This document shows positions 29,815-39,327 of a stretch of DNA of 64,000 nt, piece after piece (position 1 is the stretch's first letter; each line of letters begins with the position of its first letter). The notes below the pieces were generated by a model that saw only the letters and a list, made by a program, of their open reading frames with translations, was not told where the DNA came from and made no database searches. The translations under genes and the position numbers were made by a program. The stretch is from Chryseobacterium sp. IHB B 17019 (GTDB taxonomy: Bacteria > Bacteroidota > Bacteroidia > Flavobacteriales > Weeksellaceae). The stretch lies in the NCBI RefSeq assembly GCF_001456155.1, contig NZ_CP013293.1, forward strand, positions 682,001-746,000, written 5' to 3'.

Positions 29815-32442
29815 ATGAACAAAATTTTATTAACCATATCAGTTGTAGTCTGTACTCTCAGTTTTGCCCAGAACTATAAATACCCGTTTCGAAATCCCGA
29901 TCTTCCGGTTGAACAAAGGATTGAAAATCTTCTTGGATTACTAACAGCCGATGAAAAAATCGGGATGATGATGGATAATTCCAAAGCAGTTCCCCGGCTG
30001 GAAATTCCTGCTTACGGATGGTGGAACGAGGCGCTTCACGGTGTAGCAAGGGCAGGAACCGCTACCGTTTTCCCTCAGGCAATAGGATTGGCGGCAACCT
30101 GGGATGTTCCGGAGCATCTAAAAACTTTTGAAATGATCTCAGACGAAGCCCGTGCCAAATACAATAAATCTTTTGATGAAGCCAGTAAAACCGGGCGTTA
30201 CGAAGGTCTTACATTCTGGACTCCGAACATCAATATTTTCAGAGATCCGAGATGGGGAAGAGGTCAGGAAACCTATGGGGAAGATCCTTATTTAACCTCT
30301 GTTTTGGGTGTTGCTGCTGTAAAAGGCCTGCAGGGAAATGATCCTAAATATTTTAAAACCCATGCCTGTGCCAAGCATTTTGCCGTTCACAGCGGTCCGG
30401 AATGGAACCGGCATTCCTACAACGCTGAAATCTCCAAAAGAGATCTGTATGAAACCTATCTTCCGGCTTTCAAAGCACTGGTGTTAGAAGGTAATGTAAG
30501 AGAAGTGATGTGCGCTTACAATGCATTCGACGGTCAGCCTTGCTGTGCGAACAATACGTTGCTTAATGAAATTCTTCGTGGCAAATGGAAATACAACGGG
30601 ATGGTGGTTTCAGACTGTTGGGCTCTGGCAGATTTCTACCAGGAAAAATACCACGGAACACATCCTGATGAAAAAACCACCGCTGCAGATGCATTAAAAC
30701 ATTCAACAGATCTGGAATGCGGAGATACCTACAATAATCTGAATAAATCTTTGGCAAGCGGATTAATTACCGAAAAAGACCTCGATATTTCGATGCGCAG
30801 AATCCTGAAAGGCTGGTTTGAACTGGGAATGCTTGATCCTAAATCTGCAGTTCACTGGAACAATATTCCTTATTCTACGGTAGATTCTAATGAGCATAAA
30901 GAGCAGGCATTAAAAATGGCTCAAAGGTCTATTGTACTGATGAAAAATGAAAAAAATGTCCTGCCTTTAGATAAGAATATTAAAAAAATTGCTGTTGTTG
31001 GCCCCAATGCCGATGACGGAATTATGCAGCTGGGAAATTACAACGGAACCCCTTCTTCAACCGTAACGATTTTAGACGGAATCAAAGCCAAATTTCCAAA
31101 TGCTGAAATCATTTACGAAAAAGGAAGTGAAGTGGCAGACCCGTCGTCCAGAGCTTCGCTTTATCAGAATTTTGTAAGCCAGAAGAATGGCGAAAAAGGA
31201 ATGAAGGTAGAGTTTTTCAACAATAACGAATTCAAAGAAAAGCCGGTCAATATTTCCGTTAATAAAACAGGAATTACCTACAACAGTTTTGGCGGGACAC
31301 AGCTTGCACCAGGAGTCGCCAGAGAAAATACTTCTGCAAGAATTTCTGGGATTTTTAAAAGCAGTTATTCGGGCGAAGTAATATTTTCTGCCGCAACATC
31401 AGATATTTATACACTTTTTGTTGATGGTAAAGAAATCGCTACAAGAAAAGGTCCCGATGCAAGACATCCTTCGGAATTTCCTGTGAAAATGGAGAAAGGA
31501 AAAGAATATCAGATAGAATTGCGCCACAGTCAAAAAGGAAAATATGTAAGCATTGCCTTTGAAGTATACAGAAAAGACCCGGTAAATTTCGCTTCAGTAA
31601 AAGATAAAGTGAAAGATGCAGAGGTAATTATTTTCGTTGGCGGACTTTCCCCAAGTCTTGAAGGAGAAGAAATGCTGGTGAATGCAGAAGGTTTTAAAGG
31701 TGGCGATAAAACGTCCATAGAACTTCCGAAAGTTCAGCGTCAATTGCTGGCTGAGCTTAGAAAAACAGGAAAACCTGTCGTGTTCGTACTGTGCACGGGA
31801 AGTGCGCTTGGTTTACAACAGGATGAAAAAAATTATGATGCTCTGCTGAATGCCTGGTACGGCGGACAATCCAGTGGAACTGCTGTTGCCGACGTTCTGG
31901 CGGGAGATTACAATCCTTCCGGAAAATTACCGGTTACTTTTTACAAAAATCTTGAGCAGTTGGATAATGCACTTTCAAAAACAAGCAAGCATCAGGGTTT
32001 TGAAAATTATGATATGAAAGGAAGAACCTATCGCTATATGACCGAAGACCCTTTATACGCATTTGGCCACGGTTTGAGTTACTCAAAATTCACTTTTGGT
32101 AATGCTGAATTGAACAAAATCAGCATCAATCCTAATGAGAATATCATGGTAACCATTCCGGTTACCAATACTTCAGAAAGAGATGGCGAAGAAGTGGTGC
32201 AGGTGTACGTGAAAAGGAATAATGATCCTTTAGCCCCCGTAAAAACATTAAGAGCTTTCGAAAAAGTTTTGATTAAAGCTAAAGAAACAAAAGATATCCA
32301 GTTAAAAATCTCTGAAGAATCTTTTAAATTTTACGACGAAAAAGCGGATGATTTAGTTTCAAAACCTGGAGATTATACTGTTTTTTACGGCGGAACTTCA
32401 AAAAGCTCAGATTTAAAAAGTGTCCAGTTAAAGGTCAAATGA
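29815..32442 (+). CDS. GH3 family beta-xylosidase/beta-glucosidase with PA14 insertion
   Basis: This 875-residue exported GH3 enzyme probably releases xylose from xylo-oligosaccharides. After a signal peptide (LSFAQ) come the first GH3 domain with GWWNEALHGVAR and WGRGQETYGEDP, the nucleophile Asp267 in VVSDCWA, the second GH3 domain interrupted by a PA14 module (about 455-590, GMKVEFFNN to FEVYRKDP), and a C-terminal FnIII-like domain (about 780-870). The family plan with PA14 is frequent in Bacteroidota GH3 proteins. It heads the arabinose section and has its own AraR-type promoter, so arabinan- or arabinoxylan-related activity is likely. Confidence 0.92.
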   Translation: MNKILLTISVVVCTLSFAQNYKYPFRNPDLPVEQRIENLLGLLTADEKIGMMMDNSKAVPRLEIPAYGWWNEALHGVARAGTATVFPQAIGLAATWDVPEHLKTFEMISDEARAKYNKSFDEASKTGRYEGLTFWTPNINIFRDPRWGRGQETYGEDPYLTSVLGVAAVKGLQGNDPKYFKTHACAKHFAVHSGPEWNRHSYNAEISKRDLYETYLPAFKALVLEGNVREVMCAYNAFDGQPCCANNTLLNEILRGKWKYNGMVVSDCWALADFYQEKYHGTHPDEKTTAADALKHSTDLECGDTYNNLNKSLASGLITEKDLDISMRRILKGWFELGMLDPKSAVHWNNIPYSTVDSNEHKEQALKMAQRSIVLMKNEKNVLPLDKNIKKIAVVGPNADDGIMQLGNYNGTPSSTVTILDGIKAKFPNAEIIYEKGSEVADPSSRASLYQNFVSQKNGEKGMKVEFFNNNEFKEKPVNISVNKTGITYNSFGGTQLAPGVARENTSARISGIFKSSYSGEVIFSAATSDIYTLFVDGKEIATRKGPDARHPSEFPVKMEKGKEYQIELRHSQKGKYVSIAFEVYRKDPVNFASVKDKVKDAEVIIFVGGLSPSLEGEEMLVNAEGFKGGDKTSIELPKVQRQLLAELRKTGKPVVFVLCTGSALGLQQDEKNYDALLNAWYGGQSSGTAVADVLAGDYNPSGKLPVTFYKNLEQLDNALSKTSKHQGFENYDMKGRTYRYMTEDPLYAFGHGLSYSKFTFGNAELNKISINPNENIMVTIPVTNTSERDGEEVVQVYVKRNNDPLAPVKTLRAFEKVLIKAKETKDIQLKISEESFKFYDEKADDLVSKPGDYTVFYGGTSKSSDLKSVQLKVK

Positions 32443-32656
32443 ATGAAACAATTTATAATTAACCTCAATTTGATGTAATTGAAATCTTAGTGAACTTTGC
32501 TAAGCAGAGCGCCTTTGCCTCAATTTTATAATTGATTATTGAATCGGCGAAACTTCGTTTTGCGAACTTAAAAACAGTTAGTAGTTAAGGAATCTTTGCG
32601 CACTTTGCGTTAAAAAAAACATTAAAAAATTAAAACTGATTTCAAAATTATAAGGA
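32443..32656. other. Intergenic region with CTTTGC-rich words
   Basis: No gene is visible. Several copies of CTTTGC and CACTTTGCG-like words occur (for example near 32495, 32511, 32592 and 32601), resembling short intergenic repeats seen in flavobacteria. No strong terminator or operator was found. Confidence 0.35.
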
Positions 32657-34624
32657 ATGAAAAATAAAATTTTCACAGTTCTTTCCATAAGTTGCATTAC
32701 ATTTTCATCCGCACAAATGACAAAGTTTACTTTAGATTTGGACGGCAGTTCCACCAACATTAAAATCCAGCCTACGATGTACGGGATTTTCTTCGAAGAC
32801 ATCAATTTTGCAGCTGATGGCGGAATTTATGCTGAGCTTATCAAAAATCGAAGCTTTGAGTTCGATGAGCCTTTAACAGGTTGTAAGCAGCACAATACAC
32901 AAACCCTTTCCCATAATCTGGATTCCGGTTTTTTGACCATTTATTCGGATCATTCCAAAACCAATAAAAACTACGCAAAAATTACCGTTCACAATGATAA
33001 AAAGTACATCTTGGAAAATGAAGGTTTCCGGGGAATCGGGCTTCATAAAGATGCCAAATATGATTTCAGTTTCGACCTGGAAAATATATCTGGAAATATT
33101 TCTGCCGTCAATGCAAGTTGGGTTGACGAAAAAGAAGCAGTCATTTCCACGGTTCCTATAATAATCAAAGGAAAAGGCTGGCAAAAATATACAGCTGTTT
33201 TTTCTCCTTCGCAAACGGTTGAAAAAGCAAAACTGCAGCTTACTTTTACCGGAAACGGAGTTGTAAATATGGATATGATTTCCCTCTTTCCACAAGATAC
33301 CTGGAAAGGACGAAAAGGTGGTTTAAGAAAAGATTTAGTTCAGAAATTATATGATCTGAAACCTGGTTTTTTACGTTTTCCGGGAGGCTGTATTGTAGAA
33401 GGCAGAACGCTTGCTGAAAGATATCAATGGAAAAAAACATTGGGAAATGTAGCGGACAGAGAATATCTCATTAATAAATGGAGCTCAGGGTTTGCACACC
33501 GTCTTACTCCCGATTATTACCAGTCGTTTGGATTAGGTTTTTACGAATATTTCCAGCTTTCAGAAGATTTAGGAGCCGAGCCGCTGCCGATTCTGAGCTG
33601 CGGAATAGCTTGTCAGTTCAACACAGGCGAACTGGTGCATCTGGAAGAATTAAATCCGTACGTTCAGGATGCTTTGGACTTAATTGAATTTGCCAACGGT
33701 GATGTTAATACCAAATGGGGCAAAATCCGTGCAGAAATGGGACATCCCAAAGCTTTTAACATGAAATATATCGGTGTGGGAAATGAGCAGTGGGGCGAAG
33801 ATTACATCGAACGCTACAAAATTTTTGAAAAAGCCATTCACTCCAAATATCCCGAGATTAAAATCATTTCAGGAAGCGGGCCTTCTCCTGACGGAGAATT
33901 TTTCGATTACGGTTGGAAAGAGCTGAAAAAACTCAATGCACAGATCGTCGATGAGCATTATTATAATTCTGCAAAATGGTTTCAGGAAAATGCGGCGAGA
34001 TACGATAAATATGACAGAAACGGACCTAAGGTTTTTGCAGGCGAATATGCTGTTCAGTCGGTTAAAACAGTAAGTCCGGACAATAAAAATAATTGGGAAT
34101 CGGCACTTTCGGAGGCCGCTTTTATGACCGGACTTGAAAGAAATGCGGACGTCGTAACAATGACTTCTTATGCACCGTTATTTGCTCACGCCGATGGCTG
34201 GCAATGGACCCCGGACTTGATATGGTTTAATAATCTTCAGTCCTATGCAACGCCCAATTATTATGTTCAGAAATTATTTTCAAATAATAAAGGAACCGAT
34301 TTACTGAGAATTTATCACAATAAAAATTCAGTTAGCGGACAGGATAAATTGTATGCAACCGCAGTGAAGGACAGTAACAATAATGAAGTAATCATTAAAA
34401 TTGTCAACACAGATTCTCAGGAAAAGTCAATTGAAATCAATCCTAAAAATATAAAACTGGGACAAAAATTAACGAAAACGGTCCTAATAGCTCCTGCACT
34501 TTCTTCCGAAAATAATTTTAAAACGGAAAACATACAGCCTGTTGAAGATAATTCTGTCATTAAAAAGGGAAAATTTTTGGTGAAAATTCCTGCCCATTCT
34601 TTGGTTGTTTTAAAGATTAAATAA
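32657..34624 (+). CDS. GH51 family alpha-L-arabinofuranosidase
   Basis: The protein has 655 residues, with a signal peptide ending at FSSAQ, an N-terminal carbohydrate-binding-like beta-sandwich (about 60-230), a GH51 barrel (about 230-520) and a C-terminal beta domain. The acid/base is Glu377 in GNEQWGED and the nucleophile Glu463 in FAGEYA. FLRFPGGCIVEG is also a family mark. It removes terminal arabinofuranose from arabinoxylan or arabinan in the periplasm. It sits between GH3 and araB, so its product feeds the genes that follow. Confidence 0.94.
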   Translation: MKNKIFTVLSISCITFSSAQMTKFTLDLDGSSTNIKIQPTMYGIFFEDINFAADGGIYAELIKNRSFEFDEPLTGCKQHNTQTLSHNLDSGFLTIYSDHSKTNKNYAKITVHNDKKYILENEGFRGIGLHKDAKYDFSFDLENISGNISAVNASWVDEKEAVISTVPIIIKGKGWQKYTAVFSPSQTVEKAKLQLTFTGNGVVNMDMISLFPQDTWKGRKGGLRKDLVQKLYDLKPGFLRFPGGCIVEGRTLAERYQWKKTLGNVADREYLINKWSSGFAHRLTPDYYQSFGLGFYEYFQLSEDLGAEPLPILSCGIACQFNTGELVHLEELNPYVQDALDLIEFANGDVNTKWGKIRAEMGHPKAFNMKYIGVGNEQWGEDYIERYKIFEKAIHSKYPEIKIISGSGPSPDGEFFDYGWKELKKLNAQIVDEHYYNSAKWFQENAARYDKYDRNGPKVFAGEYAVQSVKTVSPDNKNNWESALSEAAFMTGLERNADVVTMTSYAPLFAHADGWQWTPDLIWFNNLQSYATPNYYVQKLFSNNKGTDLLRIYHNKNSVSGQDKLYATAVKDSNNNEVIIKIVNTDSQEKSIEINPKNIKLGQKLTKTVLIAPALSSENNFKTENIQPVEDNSVIKKGKFLVKIPAHSLVVLKIK

Positions 34625-34660
34625 GTTTCAAATGCTGTCAATAAAAGAAAAATTAAAATT

Positions 34661-34679
34661 AAGTGTAATTTATACATTT
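34661..34679. promoter_or_regulatory. Putative AraR operator upstream of araB
   Basis: AAGTGT and ACATTT flank seven bases, 16 bases before the TATATTTG box at 34696. It is a near copy of the GH3 operator-promoter at 29694-29736. Confidence 0.8.
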
Positions 34680-34695
34680 ATTTAAAATAGAATCT

Positions 34696-34703
34696 TATAT
34701 TTG
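34696..34703 (+). promoter_or_regulatory. Promoter -7 box TATATTTG of the ara genes
   Basis: TATATTTG fits the Bacteroidota consensus and lies 156 bases upstream of araB, leaving a long leader. Confidence 0.7.
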
Positions 34704-34859
34704 TTTTATCTCAAAAACAGATTTGTTAAGGTTTAATTAAAATTGATTCTTTTTAGTGATCAAATTAAACCTAAGCTTAAACATTTAGCATTATAAATCT
34801 CATTCTGAGCTTGTCGATGGGGTTATCAAAATATTATTAAACTTAATTCATTATAAAAA

Positions 34860-36557
34860 ATGAAGAAATATGTTATCGGGTTAGATTATGGCACAGATTC
34901 CGTGCGCGCAGTACTGATTGATTCAGAAAACGGAGCCGAACTTGCAACATCCGTCAGTTATTACCAACGTTGGAGGCAGGGGAAATTCTGTCAGCCTGAA
35001 GAAAACCAGTTTCGCCAGCATCCGTTAGACCACATTGAAGGTTTGCAGCAAACCATTTCTGATGTAGTAAGAGAAAGTGGAGTGGTGCCGGAAACCATTG
35101 TAAGCATCTGTATAGATACGACGGGCTCATCACCAATTCCTGTAGACAGAGAAGGAATAGCATTGGCTTTAACTCCAGGATTTGAAGAAAATCCCAATGC
35201 CATGATGGTACTGTGGAAAGACCATACTTCAATCGATGAAGCAGAAGAAATCAATCATTTGGCCAGAAACTGGGGCGGCGAAGATTACACCAAATTTGAA
35301 GGCGGAATCTATTCCTCCGAATGGTTTTGGGCAAAAATTCTGCACATCAACAGACAGGATGAAAAAGTGAAAAATTCCGCTTACAGCTGGATGGAACACT
35401 GCGATTATATTACTTTTCTGCTTTCCGATCATCAGGATTTAAAAACTTTTAAAAGAAGCCGTTGTGCAGCAGGTCATAAAGCCATGTGGCACGAATCGTG
35501 GGGCGGATTGCCGTCAAAGGAGTTTCTCGGGCTGCTAGATCCATCATTGGCCGGGCTTCGTGACAGATTGTATGAAAAAACATATACTTCAGATGAAGTG
35601 GCAGGAAATCTGAATGAGGAATGGGCGGCAAAATTAGGTTTAACAACCAACACTGTGATCGCTGTAGGAACTTTCGATGCCCATTCGGGAGCGGTCGGTG
35701 CCAAAGTAGAAGAAAATACACTGATCCGAATTATGGGAACCTCCACCTGCGATATTATGGTCGCATCCAACGAAATTATTCAGGATAAAACCGTCAAAGG
35801 AATCTGCGGACAGGTCAACGGTTCCGTTATTCCGGGCTTGATTGGTTTGGAAGCTGGGCAGTCCGCATTTGGAGATTTGTTGGCGTGGTACAAAGATATT
35901 CTGATGTGGCCAACTCAAAATATTCTGATGAATTCCAACATGATTGACGACCATCAGAAACAATTGTTAAAAGAGGAAATAGAAAATAATCTCATCCGCA
36001 ATCTTACTTTGGAAGCTGAAAAAATTCCTCTTTCCGAAGCCGCTCCTATTGCCCTGGACTGGATCAACGGACGAAGAACACCGGATGCCAATCAGGAGCT
36101 CAAAGCAGCGATCAGCAACCTCTCGCTCGGTACAAAAGCACCGCATATTTTTAAAGCGTTGGTCAATGCCATTTGTTTCGGTTCAAAAAAAATAGTTGAT
36201 CGTTTCGAAGAGGAAGGCGTAAAAATCAATAAAGTCATCGGAATTGGCGGGGTAGCCAGAAAATCACCGTTCATTATGCAGACATTGGCCAACGTTCTGA
36301 ATATGCCGATTGTTGTAGCTGCATCTGATCAGGCTCCGGCCTTAGGAGCAGCTATTTATGCGGCAGTTTCGGCAGGCATTTACCCGAATGTTCAGGAAGC
36401 AAGCCGGAAAATGGGTTCCGATTTCGAAGCAGAATATTTCCCTCAGGCAGATCAGGTGGAGAAATACGCAGAATTGATGAATCAATATCAGATCCTCGCC
36501 GACTTTACCGAAAACAACATCAAAGCAAAAAAGAAATTAATCGTTGGCAGCTTATAG
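34860..36557 (+). CDS. araB: Ribulokinase
   Basis: This 565-residue FGGY kinase phosphorylates L-ribulose. The N-terminal loop GLDYGTDSVRAVLID, the AraB-type CIDTTGSSPIPVD, WKDHTSIDEAEEIN, TFDAHSGAVGAKV and IRIMGTSTCDIMV match ribulokinases, and the C-terminal GIGGVARKSPFIMQT is the FGGY ATPase half. Length is typical of AraB and longer than XylB. Its promoter carries the AraR-type operator. A 393-base gap rich in repeats separates it from araD. Confidence 0.96.
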   Translation: MKKYVIGLDYGTDSVRAVLIDSENGAELATSVSYYQRWRQGKFCQPEENQFRQHPLDHIEGLQQTISDVVRESGVVPETIVSICIDTTGSSPIPVDREGIALALTPGFEENPNAMMVLWKDHTSIDEAEEINHLARNWGGEDYTKFEGGIYSSEWFWAKILHINRQDEKVKNSAYSWMEHCDYITFLLSDHQDLKTFKRSRCAAGHKAMWHESWGGLPSKEFLGLLDPSLAGLRDRLYEKTYTSDEVAGNLNEEWAAKLGLTTNTVIAVGTFDAHSGAVGAKVEENTLIRIMGTSTCDIMVASNEIIQDKTVKGICGQVNGSVIPGLIGLEAGQSAFGDLLAWYKDILMWPTQNILMNSNMIDDHQKQLLKEEIENNLIRNLTLEAEKIPLSEAAPIALDWINGRRTPDANQELKAAISNLSLGTKAPHIFKALVNAICFGSKKIVDRFEEEGVKINKVIGIGGVARKSPFIMQTLANVLNMPIVVAASDQAPALGAAIYAAVSAGIYPNVQEASRKMGSDFEAEYFPQADQVEKYAELMNQYQILADFTENNIKAKKKLIVGSL

Positions 36558-36579
36558 TTGACAGCAATTTTCGGATTTA

Positions 36580-36713
36580 GGAGCTCCGTAGGAGCGCACT
36601 GTTAATAGACAATCATAATGTCCATACACATGAAGCCTCGTAGAGGCGCTCTGTTAATAGCCAATCACAATGTCAATACGCATTAAGCCTCGTAGAGGCG
36701 ACCTGTTAAATAA
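36580..36713. repeat. Tandem repeat, 52-bp unit, about 2.6 copies
   Basis: Three units begin at about 36580, 36632 and 36684. Each starts with a short hairpin (GCTCCGTAGGAGC in the first, GCCTCGTAGAGGC in the others), followed by CTGTTAATAG and a CAATCAxAATGTC stretch. The third unit is cut off. The hairpin bases change in matched pairs. Confidence 0.85.
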
Positions 36714-36744
36714 ATTATTAGAAACCTTAAACAATTATTTTTAT

Positions 36745-36838
36745 GGCAGCTTTATCCGTCTTCCGCTCCCAATCTTTTTGCCAATGCTTTTCCACCAGCA
36801 AAAAAGGATTTCCGCTCAACCCGGGCTGCGTGCAATTC
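36745..36838. repeat. Dispersed intergenic repeat A, copy 2
   Basis: It shares its left end (GGCAGCTTTATCCGTCTTCC) and right end (GGGCTGCGTGCAATTC) with the copies at 24025 and 52139. The central part is diverged but again pairs as CTTTTTGCC with GCAAAAAAGG-like bases. Confidence 0.85.
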
Positions 36839-36847
36839 AACGTTAAA

Positions 36848-36863
36848 AGCCTTGTCAAGGCTT
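36848..36863. repeat. Truncated B-type palindrome
   Basis: AGCCTTGTCAAGGCTT matches the half-arm of the palindromes at 48680 and 52238, and lies 9 bases after repeat A copy 2. Confidence 0.55.
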
Positions 36864-36950
36864 ACGAAAACCAGTAGAACGGGCTTAACCCGAAGCAGCA
36901 CCTGTAATTTTTAAACAATTTAATCTTTTAATCATTTAATAAAATAAAAA

Positions 36951-37649
36951 ATGAGCATTTATAAAGAACTTCAAAGAGAATGTTACGAGGCCAATATGCA
37001 GCTGGATGCCTTGAAGCTTGTCGTTTATACATTCGGAAACGTGAGTGCCGTTGACCGTGAAAAAGGAATTTTTGCCATCAAGCCAAGCGGTGTTCCTTAT
37101 GAGATTCTAAAGCCTGAAGATATTGTTATTCTGGATTATGAAGCTAATGTTGTACAAGGGAAATTAAGACCATCATCAGACACAAAAACTCACGCTTACC
37201 TCTACAAAAACTGGGAAAATATTGGCGGAATTTCTCATACGCATGCCATTTATTCCGTAGCCTGGGCACAGGCACAGATGGATATTCCGATTTTCGGAAC
37301 CACACATGCAGATCATTTAACGGCAGATATTCCCTGCGCACCGCCGATGCGCGATGATTTAATTGAAGGGAATTACGAGTACAATACCGGAATTCAGATT
37401 TTGGATTGTTTTAAGGAAAAAGAACTGTCTTACGAAGAAGTAGAAATGGTTCTTATTGGAAATCATGGACCATTCACCTGGGGTAAAAACGCTGATAAAG
37501 CCGTTTACAACAGCAAAGTTCTGGAAACTATTGCAGAAATGGCGTATCGTACAAGACAAATCAATCCTGACGCACCACGCCTGAAAGATGCTCTCATCAA
37601 AAAACACTACGAACGCAAACACGGTAAAAATGCCTATTATGGACAGTAA
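36951..37649 (+). CDS. araD: L-ribulose-5-phosphate 4-epimerase
   Basis: This 232-residue class II aldolase-family enzyme converts L-ribulose 5-phosphate to D-xylulose 5-phosphate, where arabinose and xylose metabolism meet. The zinc ligands are in SHTHAIYSVAWAQA and the His of LIGNHGPFTWG. FGNVSAVDREKG and IFGTTHADHL are further family motifs. Length is standard. The gene order araB-araD-araA with the mutarotase and symporter makes the assignment secure. Confidence 0.96.
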   Translation: MSIYKELQRECYEANMQLDALKLVVYTFGNVSAVDREKGIFAIKPSGVPYEILKPEDIVILDYEANVVQGKLRPSSDTKTHAYLYKNWENIGGISHTHAIYSVAWAQAQMDIPIFGTTHADHLTADIPCAPPMRDDLIEGNYEYNTGIQILDCFKEKELSYEEVEMVLIGNHGPFTWGKNADKAVYNSKVLETIAEMAYRTRQINPDAPRLKDALIKKHYERKHGKNAYYGQ

Positions 37650-37676
37650 ATAGCTTCTGATAAGTTAGCGCTAGCA

Positions 37677-37709
37677 AAACCTAACAGGTTTTTAAAACCT
37701 GTTAGGTTT
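37677..37709. repeat. Palindromic repeat B, 16-bp perfect arms
   Basis: AAACCTAACAGGTTTT and its exact complement flank one T. It has the same architecture as the palindrome at 24137, with different but self-complementary bases. It lies between araD and araA. Confidence 0.85.
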
Positions 37710-37769
37710 GAAGAAAAATACTCAATATCCACAAGGCAAAATCTGTGGAATAAATAAAAATAATTAATT

Positions 37770-37804
37770 ATCAATTATCAATTATCAATTATCAATTATC
37801 AATT
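37770..37804. repeat. Five tandem copies of ATCAATT before araA
   Basis: Five perfect 7-base units end five bases before the araA start codon and so occupy the ribosome-binding region. Related TATCATTTATCAA words precede the SDR gene (10051-10079) and the GPH transporter gene (50641-50660). Confidence 0.85.
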
Positions 37805-37809
37805 ACAAT

Positions 37810-39306
37810 ATGTTAACACCTCTCAATACAAAAGAAATCTGGTTCATCACCGGAAGCCAGCATTTATACGGACCTGAAACATTGGCTCAGGTTGCAGAAC
37901 ATTCACAGAAAATTGTTGAAGCCTTTAATCAGTCTTCATTAATTCCTGTAAAAGTCATTATTAAACCAACCGTAAAATCAACAGAAGAAATTTTTGAGAC
38001 ACTAACGGCTGCCAATCATGCAGAAAACTGCATCGGAATTGTAACCTGGATGCACACGTTTTCGCCTGCAAAAATGTGGATCCGCGGATTGACAGCTTTA
38101 CAAAAGCCAATGCTGCATTTGCATACACAGTTCAATCAGGATATTCCTTGGTCTACGATGGATATGGATTTTATGAACCTGAATCAGGCCGCTCACGGGG
38201 ACCGTGAATTCGGGTTTATGGTAAGCCGCCTCCGCAAAAACCGAAAAATTGTTGTCGGACATTGGGCTGAGGAAAGAGTTCAGAAACAAATCGGTGACTG
38301 GAGCCGTGTTGCAGCAGGCTGGGACGATTGGCAGGGCGCAAAATTTGCCCGTTTTGGAGACAATATGAGATATGTTGCCGTTACAGATGGTGACAAAGTA
38401 GAAGCAGAAACAAAATTCGGATTTTCGGTAAACACCTGGGGAATCGGTGATTTGGTTGCCGTTGTCAATTCCATTGGTGATGGCGAAGTGAAAACTTTAA
38501 TGGAAGAATATGAAGCCACTTACAAGATGGCAGAGTCTCTTCTATCCGGGGGAAGCAACAGGAAATCACTTGAAGCAGCGGCAAGAATAGAATTAGGTTT
38601 AGAGAAATTTTTAAAAGATGGAGATTTCAAAGGTTTTTCGGATACTTTCGAAGATCTTCACGGTCTGGAGCAGCTTCCCGGAATTGCCGTTCAGAGGTTG
38701 ATGGAAAAAGGGTACGGTTTTGCCGGAGAAGGCGACTGGAAAACAGCAGCATTAGTCCGTGCCATGAAAACAATGGGGCAGGGTCTGCAAGGCGGAAATG
38801 CCTTTATGGAAGATTATACTTACCATCTCAATCCTTCAAATCCTTCAGTTTTGGGCTCTCATATGCTGGAAGTTGATCCTGTTTTAGCGGTCGATAAGCC
38901 ATCTTGTGAAATTCATCCGTTGGGAATCGGTGGCAAGGCAGATCCTGTCCGTCTGGTTTTCAATTCAAGAGGAAATATCGATTCTCTGAACGCCGCTTTA
39001 ATGGATTTCGGGAATCATTTCAGGCTGTTAATCAATAAAACAAAAGCATTGGAAATCACAGAAGAATTACCAAAACTTCCTGTGGCAAGAGTTCTTTGGA
39101 AGCCGCTTCCGGATTTGTACACGGCTGCAGAAGCGTGGATTTTGGCTGGTGGAGCGCATCATACGTGCTATAGTGAGAATATCAGTGCTGAACAGCTGGA
39201 AGATTTTGCTGAAATGGCAGACATTGAGTCATTGGTTATTGATGAAAATACAAAAATCCGTGATTTTAAGAACAATCTTCGCTGGAATGAAATTTATTAT
39301 CGCTAA
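37810..39306 (+). CDS. araA: L-arabinose isomerase
   Basis: This 498-residue enzyme converts L-arabinose to L-ribulose. Motifs include [17 protein letters not shown] at the start, [31 protein letters not shown], and the metal-binding region [18 protein letters not shown] and GSHMLEVDP, followed by GGAHHTCYS. Length is standard. It is followed after 21 bases by the mutarotase gene. Confidence 0.97.
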   Translation: MLTPLNTKEIWFITGSQHLYGPETLAQVAEHSQKIVEAFNQSSLIPVKVIIKPTVKSTEEIFETLTAANHAENCIGIVTWMHTFSPAKMWIRGLTALQKPMLHLHTQFNQDIPWSTMDMDFMNLNQAAHGDREFGFMVSRLRKNRKIVVGHWAEERVQKQIGDWSRVAAGWDDWQGAKFARFGDNMRYVAVTDGDKVEAETKFGFSVNTWGIGDLVAVVNSIGDGEVKTLMEEYEATYKMAESLLSGGSNRKSLEAAARIELGLEKFLKDGDFKGFSDTFEDLHGLEQLPGIAVQRLMEKGYGFAGEGDWKTAALVRAMKTMGQGLQGGNAFMEDYTYHLNPSNPSVLGSHMLEVDPVLAVDKPSCEIHPLGIGGKADPVRLVFNSRGNIDSLNAALMDFGNHFRLLINKTKALEITEELPKLPVARVLWKPLPDLYTAAEAWILAGGAHHTCYSENISAEQLEDFAEMADIESLVIDENTKIRDFKNNLRWNEIYYR

Positions 39307-39327
39307 TCTTGCAAAATCATTCAAACT

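Larger units (their letters stand above)
36558..36950. other. Repeat-rich gap between araB and araD
   Basis: The 393 bases contain no gene. They hold a 52-bp tandem repeat (36580-36713), copy 2 of dispersed repeat A (36745-36838) and a truncated palindrome related to family B (36848-36863). No promoter for araD is evident. Confidence 0.8.

Noticed and set aside
35640..35963. Long minus-strand frames inside araB and other genes
   Set aside because: They are shadows of strongly conserved plus-strand coding sequence and carry no recognisable motif.
36580..36713. Short CRISPR array between araB and araD
   Set aside because: Similarity runs through the whole 52-bp unit, including the would-be spacers, so it is an ordinary tandem repeat.
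37770..37804. Possible CRISPR-like array before araA
   Set aside because: The units are only seven bases with no spacers, so this is a simple tandem repeat. No CRISPR array or cas gene was found.
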